Positions 8,324 to 16,610 of a stretch of DNA of 64,000 bases are shown here, piece after piece. The number at the start of each line of letters is the position of its first letter. The stretch's first letter is position 1. A program made the position numbers and the translations under genes. The notes under the pieces are model-generated. The model made no database searches. It saw only the letters and a list, made by a program, of their open reading frames with translations, and was not told the DNA's origin. The stretch comes from Amycolatopsis methanolica 239 (GTDB lineage Bacteria > Actinomycetota > Actinomycetes > Mycobacteriales > Pseudonocardiaceae). The DNA lies in contig NZ_CP009110.1 in NCBI RefSeq assembly GCF_000739085.1, positions 1,922,001-1,986,000 of the forward strand. Reading direction: 5' to 3'.

Positions 8324-9295
8324 TCAGCCCGCGGCGGCCTTCTGCGTGAGCGCGGCCGAGCGGCGGCGCGGCTTCTTGTGCAGCACCCCGGCCCGGAAGT
8401 AGCTCAGCAGGTCGGCGATCGCGACCGGGTCGTCCAGCTGCGGGCAGTGGCCCCACTCCTCGCGCAGCATCAGCCGGCTGTGCGGCACCAGCGCGTGCAG
8501 GCGCCGCCCGGCGGCGGCGGTCACCAGGCGGTCCTTGCCGCACGCGACGACCAGCAGCGGGACGGTGATGCCGTCCAGTCCCTCGTACGCCTCGGCCAGT
8601 TCGGCGACCAGCTGGCGCGCCTGGTCCAGACGAGTGGTGGTCGAGCGGAAGTCCGGGAACAGCCCGGTGAACCGGGCGACGTGGGCGACGTCGGCGGCGG
8701 CGCGGTCGGCGTAGAGCAGCCGGGGCACCACGAACTCCGCGATGGTCCGCACCACGAAACCGGGCACCGGCAACGGCAGCGACGCGGCCAGCCGCAGTGG
8801 CAGCGGGTACTTCCCGACGGTCCGGACCAGCCAGGAGTCGACGAAACCGGGCGCGGCGATCGACACCACACCCGCGATCGGCAGCTCCTCGCGGCACGCG
8901 GCGCGCAGGCTCATGGTGCCGCCGAGCGAGTTGCCGCCCAGCACGACCTTGCCGCGGTCCGAATAGAACCGGACCACCTCGGCCACGAACGCGTCGAGCT
9001 GCGCCAGCATCGCGCCGGGGCGCAGGGGATCGGCCTCACCGGAACCGGGCAGGTCGACCGCGACCGCGGGGATCCCGGCTGCGGCGAGTTCGGCCAGCGC
9101 CGGGCGCCAGGTATCGGCGCTGTCGCAGTAACCGTGCAGGAGGACGAGTCTTCCGGTGCCGCGCTTCGGTTTGGGGCCGACTTCGAGCACCCTGGTGCGC
9201 ACGCCGGCGAAGCTCCGGTGGCCGGCCCGGATGACTTCCGGGCCGGCGAGCCGTGAGCCCGGCGCCGCCTCGATCTCCCGCTGCACTGCGGTCAT
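8324..9295 (-). CDS. alpha/beta hydrolase
   Basis: The 323-residue protein has a complete alpha/beta-hydrolase plan: LVLLHGYCDSADTW (oxyanion strand), AVDLPGSG, the nucleophile elbow GNSLGG, an acid region near LLVVACGKDRL, and a C-terminal histidine in EEWGHCPQLDDP. The C-terminal tail is basic (KKPRRRSAA). Substrate is unknown. The ATG at 9295 gives a short N-terminal extension before the core domain. It lies just upstream of the AhpD-like gene on the same strand. Confidence 0.85.
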   Translation of the reverse strand: MTAVQREIEAAPGSRLAGPEVIRAGHRSFAGVRTRVLEVGPKPKRGTGRLVLLHGYCDSADTWRPALAELAAAGIPAVAVDLPGSGEADPLRPGAMLAQLDAFVAEVVRFYSDRGKVVLGGNSLGGTMSLRAACREELPIAGVVSIAAPGFVDSWLVRTVGKYPLPLRLAASLPLPVPGFVVRTIAEFVVPRLLYADRAAADVAHVARFTGLFPDFRSTTTRLDQARQLVAELAEAYEGLDGITVPLLVVACGKDRLVTAAAGRRLHALVPHSRLMLREEWGHCPQLDDPVAIADLLSYFRAGVLHKKPRRRSAALTQKAAAG

Positions 9296-9399
9296 GTACC
9301 CAGATTAGCGAGTAAATCTCGGGTTCCGCTCAGTAGACGGGGATAACAAACCGGTATCGGCACCATGTCAACAAGGCGTCTTCGCAGGTCAGGGCGTTG

Positions 9400-10365
9400 T
9401 CAGCGGGTGAAAACGACCTTGCCCGCGGTCTCCCCCTCCTGCATCAGCCGGAACCCTTCGGCGGCCTCCGACAGCGGGAGCTCCTTGCCGATCTGCGGCT
9501 TGATGCCGGTCAGGTCGAGGTAGCGGAGCATGTCCTCCAGCTCGTCCCGGGTGCCCATCGTGGACCCGACGACCCGCAACTGCAGGAAGAACACCCGCTG
9601 CAGGTCCGCGCTCGGGTCCGGACCACTCGTCGAACCGGACACCACGACGATCCCGCCCGGCTTCAGCGACTTGAGCGAGTGGCCCCAGGTCGCCTTGCCG
9701 ACGGTCTCGAACACGCCGTCCACCCGCTCCGGCAGCCGCGCGCCGGACTCGAACGTCTGGTGCGCGCCCAGCTGCTCGGCCAGCGCCCGCTTCTCCTCGG
9801 ACCGGCCGGTCACCCACACCCGCAGGCCCGCGGCCCGGCCGAGCTGGATCAGCGCGGTCGAGACGCCACCCGATGCGCCCTGCACGAGCATCGTCTGCCC
9901 GGGCCGCAGGCCCGACTTCACGAACAGCATCCGGTACGCGGTCAGCCACGCCGTGCCCATCGTGGCGGCTTCGGCGAAGGACAACCCGGCGGGCTTGGGC
10001 ACGGCGTTGCGGGCGGGCACGACCACGTAGTCGGCGAAGGTGCCCTGGTACTTCTCGGTGAGCAGGGTGCGCTTCGGGTCGAGGGTGTCGTCACCCTGCC
10101 AGCCGGGGGCGTTGATCACCGAGTGGAGGACCACCTCCGTCCCGTCCTCCAGCACGCCCGCCCCGTCGCAGCCGAGGATCATCGGGAACTGGTCCGGCTT
10201 GATCCCGACCCCGCGCAGGGTCCAGATGTCGTGCATGTTGAGGCTGGCGGCCTTCACGGCGACCTTCACCCAGCCGGACGGCACCTCCGGGTCCGGTCGC
10301 TCGCCGACGGTGAGGGCGTCGAGCGGGTTTTCGGGGTTCGGTTCACTGGCGTAGACGGCGAACAT
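9400..10365 (-). CDS. zinc-independent MDR-family oxidoreductase (quinone reductase type)
   Basis: The 321-residue protein is a medium-chain dehydrogenase/reductase: an N-terminal GroES-like domain (VKVAVKAASLNMHDIWTLRG, LGCDGAGVLEDGTEV), then a nucleotide-binding domain with VQGASGGVSTALIQLGRAAGLRVWVTGRS, typical for NADPH. Zinc ligands of alcohol dehydrogenases are missing, which is usual for the quinone-reductase branch. It ends with GKVVFTR. Substrate unknown. It is transcribed away from the RNase/barstar genes. Confidence 0.87.
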   Translation of the reverse strand: MFAVYASEPNPENPLDALTVGERPDPEVPSGWVKVAVKAASLNMHDIWTLRGVGIKPDQFPMILGCDGAGVLEDGTEVVLHSVINAPGWQGDDTLDPKRTLLTEKYQGTFADYVVVPARNAVPKPAGLSFAEAATMGTAWLTAYRMLFVKSGLRPGQTMLVQGASGGVSTALIQLGRAAGLRVWVTGRSEEKRALAEQLGAHQTFESGARLPERVDGVFETVGKATWGHSLKSLKPGGIVVVSGSTSGPDPSADLQRVFFLQLRVVGSTMGTRDELEDMLRYLDLTGIKPQIGKELPLSEAAEGFRLMQEGETAGKVVFTR

Positions 10366-10409
10366 GCCTGCAACGTACCTCGCCGGGCCCCCTGGCGTAC
10401 CCTGGTCAG

Positions 10410-10610
10410 GTGTTCGACGGCCTGGCGACCTGGTGGGACAACGCCGAGCTGTGGCTTGCGCAGCTGTGGTTCCCGTTGCAGTTCCTGCTGGTCATCGCCG
10501 TGCTGGCGCCGCTGTGCGTCGGTGCGGCCTGGCTGATCGACCGGATCGTCGACCGGGTGGCCGCGTGGTTACGGCCGGGCCGCGACGAGGACGTTTCGAG
10601 CCGGTCCTAA
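10410..10610 (+). CDS. small single-pass membrane protein
   Basis: This 66-residue protein has a hydrophobic stretch of about 20 residues (FPLQFLLVIAVLAPLCVGAAW) followed by a basic and acidic cytoplasmic-type tail. The GTG start lies 44 bases from the divergent MDR gene. It ends one base before the RNase gene, suggesting co-transcription with RNase and barstar. No family is recognised. Confidence 0.55.
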   Translation: MFDGLATWWDNAELWLAQLWFPLQFLLVIAVLAPLCVGAAWLIDRIVDRVAAWLRPGRDEDVSSRS

Positions 10611-10611
10611 G

Positions 10612-11004
10612 GTGTCGCTGGTGTCAAGCAGGAGGCGGATCACCGTCGCGCTCGTCGGGCTCATCGTGCTCGTGTTCGGTGGCTGGATCGTGCGCGAAAC
10701 CACCACGTCGACCGAGCCGGCCAGTGGGCTCACGGCGTTGTCCAGTCTGCCCGCCGAGGCGGGCCAGACGTGGCGGCTCATCCAGGCCGGCGGGCCGTTC
10801 CCGTACCGCAGCGACGGAACGGTGTTCGAGAACCGGGAAAAGCGGCTCCCCGTCAAGGAGAGCGGTTACTACCATGAATACACGGTGCCCACGCCGGGGA
10901 GCGCGGACCGCGGGGCCCGGCGGCTGATCACCGGGGCGCAGACCGAGCTGTACTACACCGGTGATCACTACGCTTCCTTCGTCCAGGTCGACCCGTCGAA
11001 GTAG
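10612..11004 (+). CDS. secreted guanyl-specific ribonuclease (RNase Sa/N1 family)
   Basis: The 130-residue protein has a membrane or signal segment (residues about 8-28) followed by a full RNase Sa-like domain: GGPFPYRSDGTVFENRE, GYYHEYTVPTPG with the catalytic Glu, GARRLITG with the catalytic Arg, and YYTGDHYASF with the catalytic His. These enzymes cut RNA after guanine and are exported. An alternative GTG start lies three codons downstream. The next gene encodes a barstar-like protein, the intracellular inhibitor expected to protect the producer. Only two residues separate the predicted membrane segment from the previous small membrane gene, fitting one operon. Confidence 0.9.
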   Translation: MSLVSSRRRITVALVGLIVLVFGGWIVRETTTSTEPASGLTALSSLPAEAGQTWRLIQAGGPFPYRSDGTVFENREKRLPVKESGYYHEYTVPTPGSADRGARRLITGAQTELYYTGDHYASFVQVDPSK

Positions 11005-11014
11005 CGAGAACCCC

Positions 11015-11371
11015 ATGTCCTCTTCCCAGACGATCGTCGAGCAGGCCCGCGCCCGCGGCGCCTACTCGCACATCATCGGCAGCAGGCCGGCGGACAAGAT
11101 GTCCGCCCTCGACGCGATCGCGTCCGCGTTGTCCTTTCCGGACTGGTTCGGCCGCAACCTGGACGCGCTCTACGACTGCCTCACCGATTTGTCGTGGTTG
11201 CCCTACGGCGAGCACGTCCTGGTGTGGGCCGGATCGGACCTGCTCAAGGACGCCGACCCGAAGGCTTACCTGGCGATCCGCAGCGTCCTGTCGGACGCCG
11301 AGCGCGCCCTGGCGCCGGGGGGCGACCGCGCCGACAGCCGCCGGCTGACGGTCGCCCTCACCGACGACTAG
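11015..11371 (+). CDS. barstar-like ribonuclease inhibitor
   Basis: The 118-residue acidic protein matches the barstar fold: DKMSALDAIASALSFPDWFGRNLDALYDCLTDLSWL is the barnase-binding helix region and the Asn-Leu-Asp-Ala segment is typical. It should bind and silence the RNase encoded directly upstream, forming an immunity pair. ATG 11015 was chosen over a longer frame because it matches barstar length. The stop codon TAG (11369-11371) lies in the CTAG where the IS element inserted, and the insertion left the gene intact. Confidence 0.9.
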   Translation: MSSSQTIVEQARARGAYSHIIGSRPADKMSALDAIASALSFPDWFGRNLDALYDCLTDLSWLPYGEHVLVWAGSDLLKDADPKAYLAIRSVLSDAERALAPGGDRADSRRLTVALTDD

Positions 11372-12206
11372 GCCGTGTCCTGTAGGTCTGTACGCAGCCA
11401 CAACACGATCGAGGCGATGATGATCTCGGCGCGGTAGTAGGCGGCGCGTTTGGCGTAGCGGGTGGCCAGGTCCTGGAACTGCTTGAGCCGGTTGAAGCAG
11501 CGCTCGACGACGTTCCGGTTGGCGTAGATGGCCTGGTCGCGGCGTTCGGGGCAGGTGAACGGGATCCGCCGCTGGCGCAGCGCGGCCCGGGTGGAGGGAT
11601 GCGAGTAGGCCTTGTCGGCGATCACTCGGTCCGGGTGGGTGCTGGGCCGGCCCGGTCCGTCCCGGCCGGCGCTGATCTGGGCCAGCAGCGGCAGCAGGTG
11701 CGGGTTGTCCCCGGCCTGCCCGGCGGTGAGGATGATCGACATGGGCAGACCGCGCCCGTCCACGGCGAGGTGGATCGTGCTGGTCAGTCCGCCTCGGGAA
11801 CGGCCGAGGGCTTCCCCGTCGACGGCGAGGGCTTCGACCCATCCGGTGGCGCATCCCCCTTTTTTTTTGCGGGCCCCAGCCGAGTGCTGGTGGGCCCGCA
11901 CGTTGCTGGAGTCCACGCAGATCATCCACTCCACGTTTCCGACCCAGTCGTTTTTGACGACCACGTGGTCGAGGATGCGTTCCCAGGTGCCGTCCCGGTC
12001 CAGGTTCGCAGCCGCTCGTGGACGGTCTTCCAGGGCCCGTAGCGTTCGGGCAGGTCCCGCCACGGCGCCCCGGTCCGCAGCTTCCATAGGATCGCGTTGA
12101 TCACTTGTCGGTGATCGCGCCAGTACCGGCCCCAGCCCGCGACCGGCGGTAGCAGGGGTTCGATTCGGGCCCAGGCCTTGTCGGTCAGCTCACCACGACC
12201 CACCAC
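11368..12206 (-). CDS. IS5-family transposase, two frames joined by a -1 frameshift
   Basis: The first frame (12206 to 11922) encodes the N-terminal DUF4096-type part (MVGRGELTDKAWARIEPLLPP ... WRDLPERYGPWKTVHERL). The second frame (from about 12010 to 11368) encodes the DDE catalytic part: CVDSSNVRAHQHSAGA, GRSRGGLTSTIHLAVDGRG, VIADKAYSHPSTRAAL, NVVERCFNRLKQFQ. Homology places the switch near 12000, where a -1 shift gives LRTWDRDGTWERIL. Programmed frameshifting is normal in this family, so it may still be active. The stop codon TAG is completed by the CTAG target duplication rather than by the IS itself. Confidence 0.88.
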
Positions 12207-12253
12207 CCGGTCATGATCAACTATCGCAGGTCACAACCCCCACAGGACACGCC
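11372..12253 (-). mobile_element. IS5-family insertion sequence (IS427-like), 882 bp
   Basis: The ends are imperfect inverted repeats: GCCGTGTCCTGT at 11372-11383 and, read on the other strand, GGCGTGTCCTGT from 12253. A 4-bp duplication CTAG flanks the element at 11368-11371 and 12254-12257, as expected for this IS group. The interior encodes a DDE transposase on the minus strand in two overlapping frames. Both neighbouring genes end exactly at the CTAG copies, so the element landed between two convergent genes without breaking either. Confidence 0.92.
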
Positions 12254-13027
12254 CTAGTCCTGCGGGACCCAGTTCGGCTTGCGCTTCTCGCCGAACGCGC
12301 GGATGCCCTCCTGGCCCTCTTCGCTGGCGAAGAACTGCGCGGACAGCTTGAGCATGTCGGGGAAGCCGTCGGCCGGGGTGGCCGGGCGGGGGCTGGCGAG
12401 CAGTTCCTTGGTCGCGGCGAGCGCGGCCGGGCCACCCAGCGCGAGGGAGCGGACGTAGGCGTCGGTCGCCTCGTCCAGCCGGTCGGCGTCGACGGCCTTG
12501 TTGATCAGACCGATCTCGGCGGCGCGCTCGGCGTCGAACACGTCCCCGGTGAGGAACAGCTCCTGCGCCGCGCGCGGGTTGACGCGCGGCAGGACGGTCA
12601 GTGAGATGACGGCGGGCACGACGCCGATGCGGACCTCGGAGAACGCGAAGGTGACCTCCTTGGCGGCGACCACGATGTCCGCGGCCGCGACCATGCCGAC
12701 CCCGCCGGCGCGGGCGACCCCGGCCAACTTGGCGACGACCGGCTTCGGGCTCGTCCAGATCTGCTCGAGGATGCGGGGGAACTCGTTGACGCCCTGGTCG
12801 CCTGCCCCGGCGCCGCGCGCCTCCTTCAGGTCCATGCCGGCGCAGAACACCTTGCCGGTGTGGGTGAGAACGATCACCCGGACGGCGTCGTCGTCCTTCG
12901 CCTTGGTCAGCGCGGCGGACAACTCGCGGCGCAGCTGGGCCGACAGGGCGTTCCGGTTGTGCGGCGAGTCGAGGGTGATCGTCGCGACACCACTCGCCAC
13001 TGAGTAATGCACCAGTTCATCAGTCAC
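12254..13027 (-). CDS. enoyl-CoA hydratase/isomerase family protein (methylglutaconyl-CoA hydratase-like)
   Basis: The 257-residue crotonase-fold protein shows CAGMDLKEARG (first oxyanion contact), AGVARAGGVGMVAAADIVVA (second oxyanion segment) and FAFSEVRIGVVPAVISLTV. The SEVRxGVxPAVIS form is typical of the LiuC/AUH branch in leucine breakdown, so methylglutaconyl-CoA hydratase is plausible, but no liu neighbours are present. The GTG at 13027 is the natural start. Its stop lies in the second CTAG copy of the IS insertion. Confidence 0.85.
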   Translation of the reverse strand: MTDELVHYSVASGVATITLDSPHNRNALSAQLRRELSAALTKAKDDDAVRVIVLTHTGKVFCAGMDLKEARGAGAGDQGVNEFPRILEQIWTSPKPVVAKLAGVARAGGVGMVAAADIVVAAKEVTFAFSEVRIGVVPAVISLTVLPRVNPRAAQELFLTGDVFDAERAAEIGLINKAVDADRLDEATDAYVRSLALGGPAALAATKELLASPRPATPADGFPDMLKLSAQFFASEEGQEGIRAFGEKRKPNWVPQD

Positions 13028-13151
13028 AGGGTCACTGTAGTTCGGGCGGGGCGGCGGGGGAGCGTGGTTGTGAGCGGCTGCGCATCGGGACGATCCGGTG
13101 ACAGCGCGTCAGGGGGCACGCTACGGTGCTACGCGACGGGGAGGGACGGCA

Positions 13152-13598
13152 GTGGCTGAGGACGGTGCGACGACGGGGGCCGCGCAGCTGGCGGGCGTGT
13201 TCGGCGGCGAGGCGAACCTGAACGCCATGCACGCCGACGCGAAGCGCATGCTGGCGGACGCGAAGGCAGGCAACTGGGCGGTCGACGAGGAGACGGGGTC
13301 ACACCTGCGGCGGGCTGTGACGCAGATGCAGGACCGGATGACCGATCTTGCCCAGCGCGTTCAGCGGCTGCAGCAGGCGCCCAAGTTCGGTAACGACGAG
13401 TACGCTGAGAGAGCTGCGGCTCACTTTCACGCCGCGATGGATTCGGACGAACAGTCCCTCGTCCGGGTTTTTCTCGCGGCCAAGGACATGCTCGACAGCC
13501 TTCGCCAGGCGATCGAGATCGCCATCAGCAAGTACGACGCTTCGGATGAGGCGGCTACCCAGGCTCTCAACACCTTCAAGGACTGGGAATCACGGTGA
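13152..13598 (+). CDS. small alpha-helical protein, WXG100/ESX-like
   Basis: The 148-residue protein is predicted almost wholly helical, with Ala/Gln-rich stretches (VTQMQDRMTDLAQRVQRLQQAPKF) and a C-terminal helix ending KDWESR. Such proteins paired with DUF3558 lipoproteins are common in Pseudonocardiales and resemble type VII secretion substrates, although a clear WxG motif is missing. GTG 13152 was chosen because GGGACGG precedes it and the longer frame adds only promoter-like sequence. It overlaps the next gene by four bases. Confidence 0.6.
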   Translation: MAEDGATTGAAQLAGVFGGEANLNAMHADAKRMLADAKAGNWAVDEETGSHLRRAVTQMQDRMTDLAQRVQRLQQAPKFGNDEYAERAAAHFHAAMDSDEQSLVRVFLAAKDMLDSLRQAIEIAISKYDASDEAATQALNTFKDWESR

Positions 13599-14110
13599 CC
13601 ACCAACCTTCGCATCGCGCAGGCTGTCACGGGCATCGCCTGTCTGGCGATGGCTACCACGGCCTGCGCCACGACGGTGCCAGGCGCAGCAGTGCCGGCGC
13701 CCGCCTCGAGCGCGGCGAACTCCGACGTCTTCGCCGGTGTCAATGCCTGCCAGGTCCTCGATCAACTTACGGCCGGCGAGGGATTCAATCCGGGAGAGAA
13801 CAAGAGCCGTCGTAATGAGTGCGGTGCCACGAAGCCTGAATTCGGGACATATGGCTTGGCGCTGGATCCGGTTCAGGGGCTCCGTGAGTTCGCCGAGAAC
13901 AGCGAGGGCGTTGTGGAGACCTCGGTCAATGGACGCAACGCCCTGCAGGCGCCTATTCCATTGGGCGGTTGTGCCATCGTGATCGAGGTCAGTGAGCATG
14001 CCCGCGCGATGGTGCAGGTGTCGCTCTCGTCCAACGACGATCAGCAAGCCTGTGTGGATGCGCAAGCGTTTGCCGAGAAGCTTGAGCCTCTGCTTCCCAA
14101 GGTGCAGTGA
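13595..14110 (+). CDS. DUF3558 family lipoprotein
   Basis: The 171-residue protein starts with a lipoprotein signal (AVTGIACLAMATTAC, lipid-modified Cys near residue 25) followed by a low-complexity linker and a DUF3558-like domain: FAGVNACQVLDQLTAGEGF, NECGA, GGCAIVIEVSEHARAMVQV and a final ACVDAQAFAEKLEPLLP. Four cysteines in the domain probably form disulfides. It is anchored outside the cell membrane. The GTG start overlaps the previous stop (GTGA), so the pair is translationally coupled. Its own stop abuts that of the convergent gene in a TGATCA palindrome. Confidence 0.82.
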   Translation: MTTNLRIAQAVTGIACLAMATTACATTVPGAAVPAPASSAANSDVFAGVNACQVLDQLTAGEGFNPGENKSRRNECGATKPEFGTYGLALDPVQGLREFAENSEGVVETSVNGRNALQAPIPLGGCAIVIEVSEHARAMVQVSLSSNDDQQACVDAQAFAEKLEPLLPKVQ

Positions 14111-14989
14111 TCAGTTCTGCCGCGGTAGCAGTTCCTCCACGAAACGCTCCAGGAACGCCTCGAAGGACGAGCCACCGCGGTGGTAGACCACGAACTTCGT
14201 CAGGCCGGCTTCCAGGTGGCCGTCCAGCAGGCGGTGCAGCGACGACCAGTCCGTGGCGATCACGTCCGCCGGGTCGGTGTCTGGGCGTCGGGAGCGCACC
14301 GTGGCCGCCAGTGGCGCCGGGATGCCGTCCTCGCTGAGCACCAGGCTCATCCCGTAGTGGTCCGCCTCGATCGAGCGGCCCGCGGCAGCCGCGGCGGTCT
14401 CGATCGCCTCGCGGGCCTTCCGCGCGTCCGCCGGGGACAGGAAGCTGCCCAGCCACCCATCCGCGTACTGGCCGATCCTCCGGTACGCCGCGGGGGCACT
14501 CCCGCCGAGCCAGATGTCCACTGGGCGCTCCAAGCGCGGGCCCACCTCGACGTCCGCCAGCTTCCAGAACTCCCCGCCGAACTCGGTTTCCCCGGCCAGC
14601 GCCGCCCGCAGCAACCGCAGCGACTCGTCGAACACCGCGGCCCTCGCGCCTGCCGGGACCTCGAACAGGGGCCACTCGCTGCGGCGCGCGGGGCGCAGGC
14701 CGAACACCGGTAGCACCCGCTTCGGCGCCAGCGCCGCCAGCGACGCGATCTGCTTCGCCACCAGCACCGGGTGCCGACCGGGCAACACCGCCACCGAAGT
14801 GCCCGCCTTCAACGAAGAAGTCCGCGCCAGCGCGTGCGCCATCCCGACGAACGGGTCCACCGCGTCCGAGTACACCTGCTCGGAAAACCACACCGAGTCG
14901 ACCCCGGCGGCCTCCAGCCGGTCCACGATCCCCGGCAACTCCACGGGCGAGGTCTCAGCCCCCAGCCCAACCCCGATCCGGATCTTCAC
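14111..14989 (-). CDS. luciferase-like (LLM) flavin/F420-dependent oxidoreductase
   Basis: The 292-residue protein has the LLM TIM-barrel pattern: MKIRIGVGLG, AAGVDSVWFSEQV, LKAGTSVAVLPGRHPVLVAKQIASLAAL, RVLPVFGLRP, and PVDIWLGGSAPAAYRRIGQYADGWLGS. It is nearest to F420-dependent members common in actinomycetes; the cofactor is not certain. GTG 14989 matches the family N-terminus. It begins 17 bases after the sirohydrochlorin chelatase and so may belong to the sulfur operon. Since SsuD, the alkanesulfonate monooxygenase, is also an LLM protein, a role in organosulfur use is possible but unproven. Confidence 0.82.
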   Translation of the reverse strand: MKIRIGVGLGAETSPVELPGIVDRLEAAGVDSVWFSEQVYSDAVDPFVGMAHALARTSSLKAGTSVAVLPGRHPVLVAKQIASLAALAPKRVLPVFGLRPARRSEWPLFEVPAGARAAVFDESLRLLRAALAGETEFGGEFWKLADVEVGPRLERPVDIWLGGSAPAAYRRIGQYADGWLGSFLSPADARKAREAIETAAAAAGRSIEADHYGMSLVLSEDGIPAPLAATVRSRRPDTDPADVIATDWSSLHRLLDGHLEAGLTKFVVYHRGGSSFEAFLERFVEELLPRQN

Positions 14990-15006
14990 AACACCCACGT
15001 TACGGG

Positions 15007-15726
15007 TCACGCGGACCGGGCGGCACCGGCCAGCGCGGTGGCGTACCGCTCCAACACCAGCGACACCACACGCGGGTCGCCGGCCAGGCAATCAGCCAGC
15101 ACCACCGACGGCTCGGCCTCCCGCGCCAGCGCGGCGATCCGGTCGGGCAGCAACCCGGGCGCGAGGAACCACGACGCCACCGCGATCCGCGACGCCCCGC
15201 GCGCCCGCAGCTTCGCCACCGCCGCGGGCATGTCCGGCTTCGCGGCGCTCGCGAACGCCGCCACCGCCCGGAAACCGTGCCGGGACTGCCACCGCCGGGC
15301 CACCGCCGCGACCGCCTCGTTCGCCGCGGCGCGCGACGAACCGACCGCCGCCAGCACCACGCCCAGCCCGGGATCGGACACGTCCGCAACCGCGGCCAGC
15401 CGGTCGAACGCCACCGGCTCCAGGTCCGCCCCCAGCACGTCGGCGATCGTCGCCCGCAGCGCGGGCACCTCGGCCACCAGTGCGGGCAGGTCGACCCGCG
15501 CGTGGAAGGCGCTGCCCAGCAGCAACGGCACCACGACCGCCTCCCGGTGCCCCTCCGCGACCAGGTCCCGCAACACATCCGTCACCAGCGGCTCGGACAG
15601 GTCCAGGAACGACACCCGCACGTCCAGCTCCGGCGCCGCGGCGGCGATCCGGTCCACCAGCGCCCGCACGGTCGCCGCCGACCGCGGGTCCCGGCTCCCG
15701 TGCGCGACGGCGACCAGCGGGATCAC
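15007..15726 (-). CDS. sirohydrochlorin chelatase (CbiX/SirB type)
   Basis: The 239-residue protein has two repeated chelatase halves: AVAHGSRDPRS with the metal-binding His at the N-terminus, VVVPLLLGSAFHARVDLP with the second His, and a C-terminal half with RIAVASWFLAPGLLPDRIA. It inserts iron into sirohydrochlorin to make siroheme, the cofactor of the sulfite reductase encoded at the start of the operon. The GTG start overlaps the permease stop (GTGA), so both are coupled. A cobalt role for cobalamin synthesis is less likely in this context. Confidence 0.88.
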   Translation of the reverse strand: MIPLVAVAHGSRDPRSAATVRALVDRIAAAAPELDVRVSFLDLSEPLVTDVLRDLVAEGHREAVVVPLLLGSAFHARVDLPALVAEVPALRATIADVLGADLEPVAFDRLAAVADVSDPGLGVVLAAVGSSRAAANEAVAAVARRWQSRHGFRAVAAFASAAKPDMPAAVAKLRARGASRIAVASWFLAPGLLPDRIAALAREAEPSVVLADCLAGDPRVVSLVLERYATALAGAARSA

Positions 15727-16610
15727 AGCGACCCCAGCCCGCGCGCCCGCAGCACGGCCCGCTCCAGCGGCCGGAACACCAGCAGTTCGATGCCGACGCC
15801 GACCAGCAGGATCAGGAAGATCGCCGCGATCACGGTCGACATGTCGTTGAGGAACCGGCCGTCGTCGAGGTAGGCGCCCAAGCCCTTGCCCAGCAACGGC
15901 GAGGTCGCGATGATCTCCGCCGCCATCAGCGACCGCCACGAGAACGCCCAGCCCTGCTTCAACCCGGCGAGGTAGCCGGGCAGCGCCGCGGGCAACAGGA
16001 TGTGCCGCGCCGTCGCCAGACGCCCCGCGCCCATCACCTTGCCGACGCGCGGCAGGATCGGTGGGATCTGGTCGATGCCGGCCACCAGGCCGTTCGCGAT
16101 CGACGGCACGCTGCCCAGCAGCAGCACCACGTACATCGCGGCCGGCTCCACGCCGAACCACAGCACCGCGGCAGGCACCCAGGCCACCGACGGCAGGCTC
16201 TGCAGACCGGACAGGAACGGCCCGATCCCGGCACGCACGAGCTTGACCTTCGCGACCAGCAACCCGAGCGGCGTCGCGATCAGGATGGCGACGAGGAACC
16301 CGAGCACCGCGCGGTGCACCGACGTCCACACGAACCCGAAGGCGTCTCCGCTGGTGAACCGGGCCCACAGCTCGTTCCACACCGCGAGCGGCGAGGGCAG
16401 CTGGTACTCCGGCCAGAACGCGGCCGCCCACAACGCCTGCCAGACCGCGATCACCAGGACCAGGAACACCACCGGCGGCAGCACCGACCGGACGAACCGG
16501 CCCCAGCCGCCCTTCTTCGCGGCAGGCCGGACGGGCGTGTCGAGCGCGTCCAGACCCGCCTCGACGGCCGCGGCGTCCGGTTCGGTGGTCGAGCCCTCAA
16601 GCGGCGGCAT
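15723..16610 (-). CDS. ssuC: ABC transporter permease, SsuC/TauC type
   Basis: The 295-residue protein has six to seven hydrophobic helices and the inner-membrane-component loop LLPAALPGYLAGLKQGWAFSWRSLMAAEI, which contacts the ATPase. The class is that of sulfonate, taurine and nitrate importers. A hydrophilic N-terminal tail of about 40 residues precedes helix 1. It overlaps the ATPase gene by 14 bases upstream and the chelatase by 4 downstream. Context (sulfate reduction genes) favours a sulfur substrate. Confidence 0.88.
   Translation of the reverse strand: MPPLEGSTTEPDAAAVEAGLDALDTPVRPAAKKGGWGRFVRSVLPPVVFLVLVIAVWQALWAAAFWPEYQLPSPLAVWNELWARFTSGDAFGFVWTSVHRAVLGFLVAILIATPLGLLVAKVKLVRAGIGPFLSGLQSLPSVAWVPAAVLWFGVEPAAMYVVLLLGSVPSIANGLVAGIDQIPPILPRVGKVMGAGRLATARHILLPAALPGYLAGLKQGWAFSWRSLMAAEIIATSPLLGKGLGAYLDDGRFLNDMSTVIAAIFLILLVGVGIELLVFRPLERAVLRARGLGSL

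Noticed and set aside
11860..11868. Run of nine A (minus strand) in the transposase as the programmed frameshift site
   Set aside because: Reading continues correctly in one frame on both sides of it; the needed -1 shift lies upstream near 12000.
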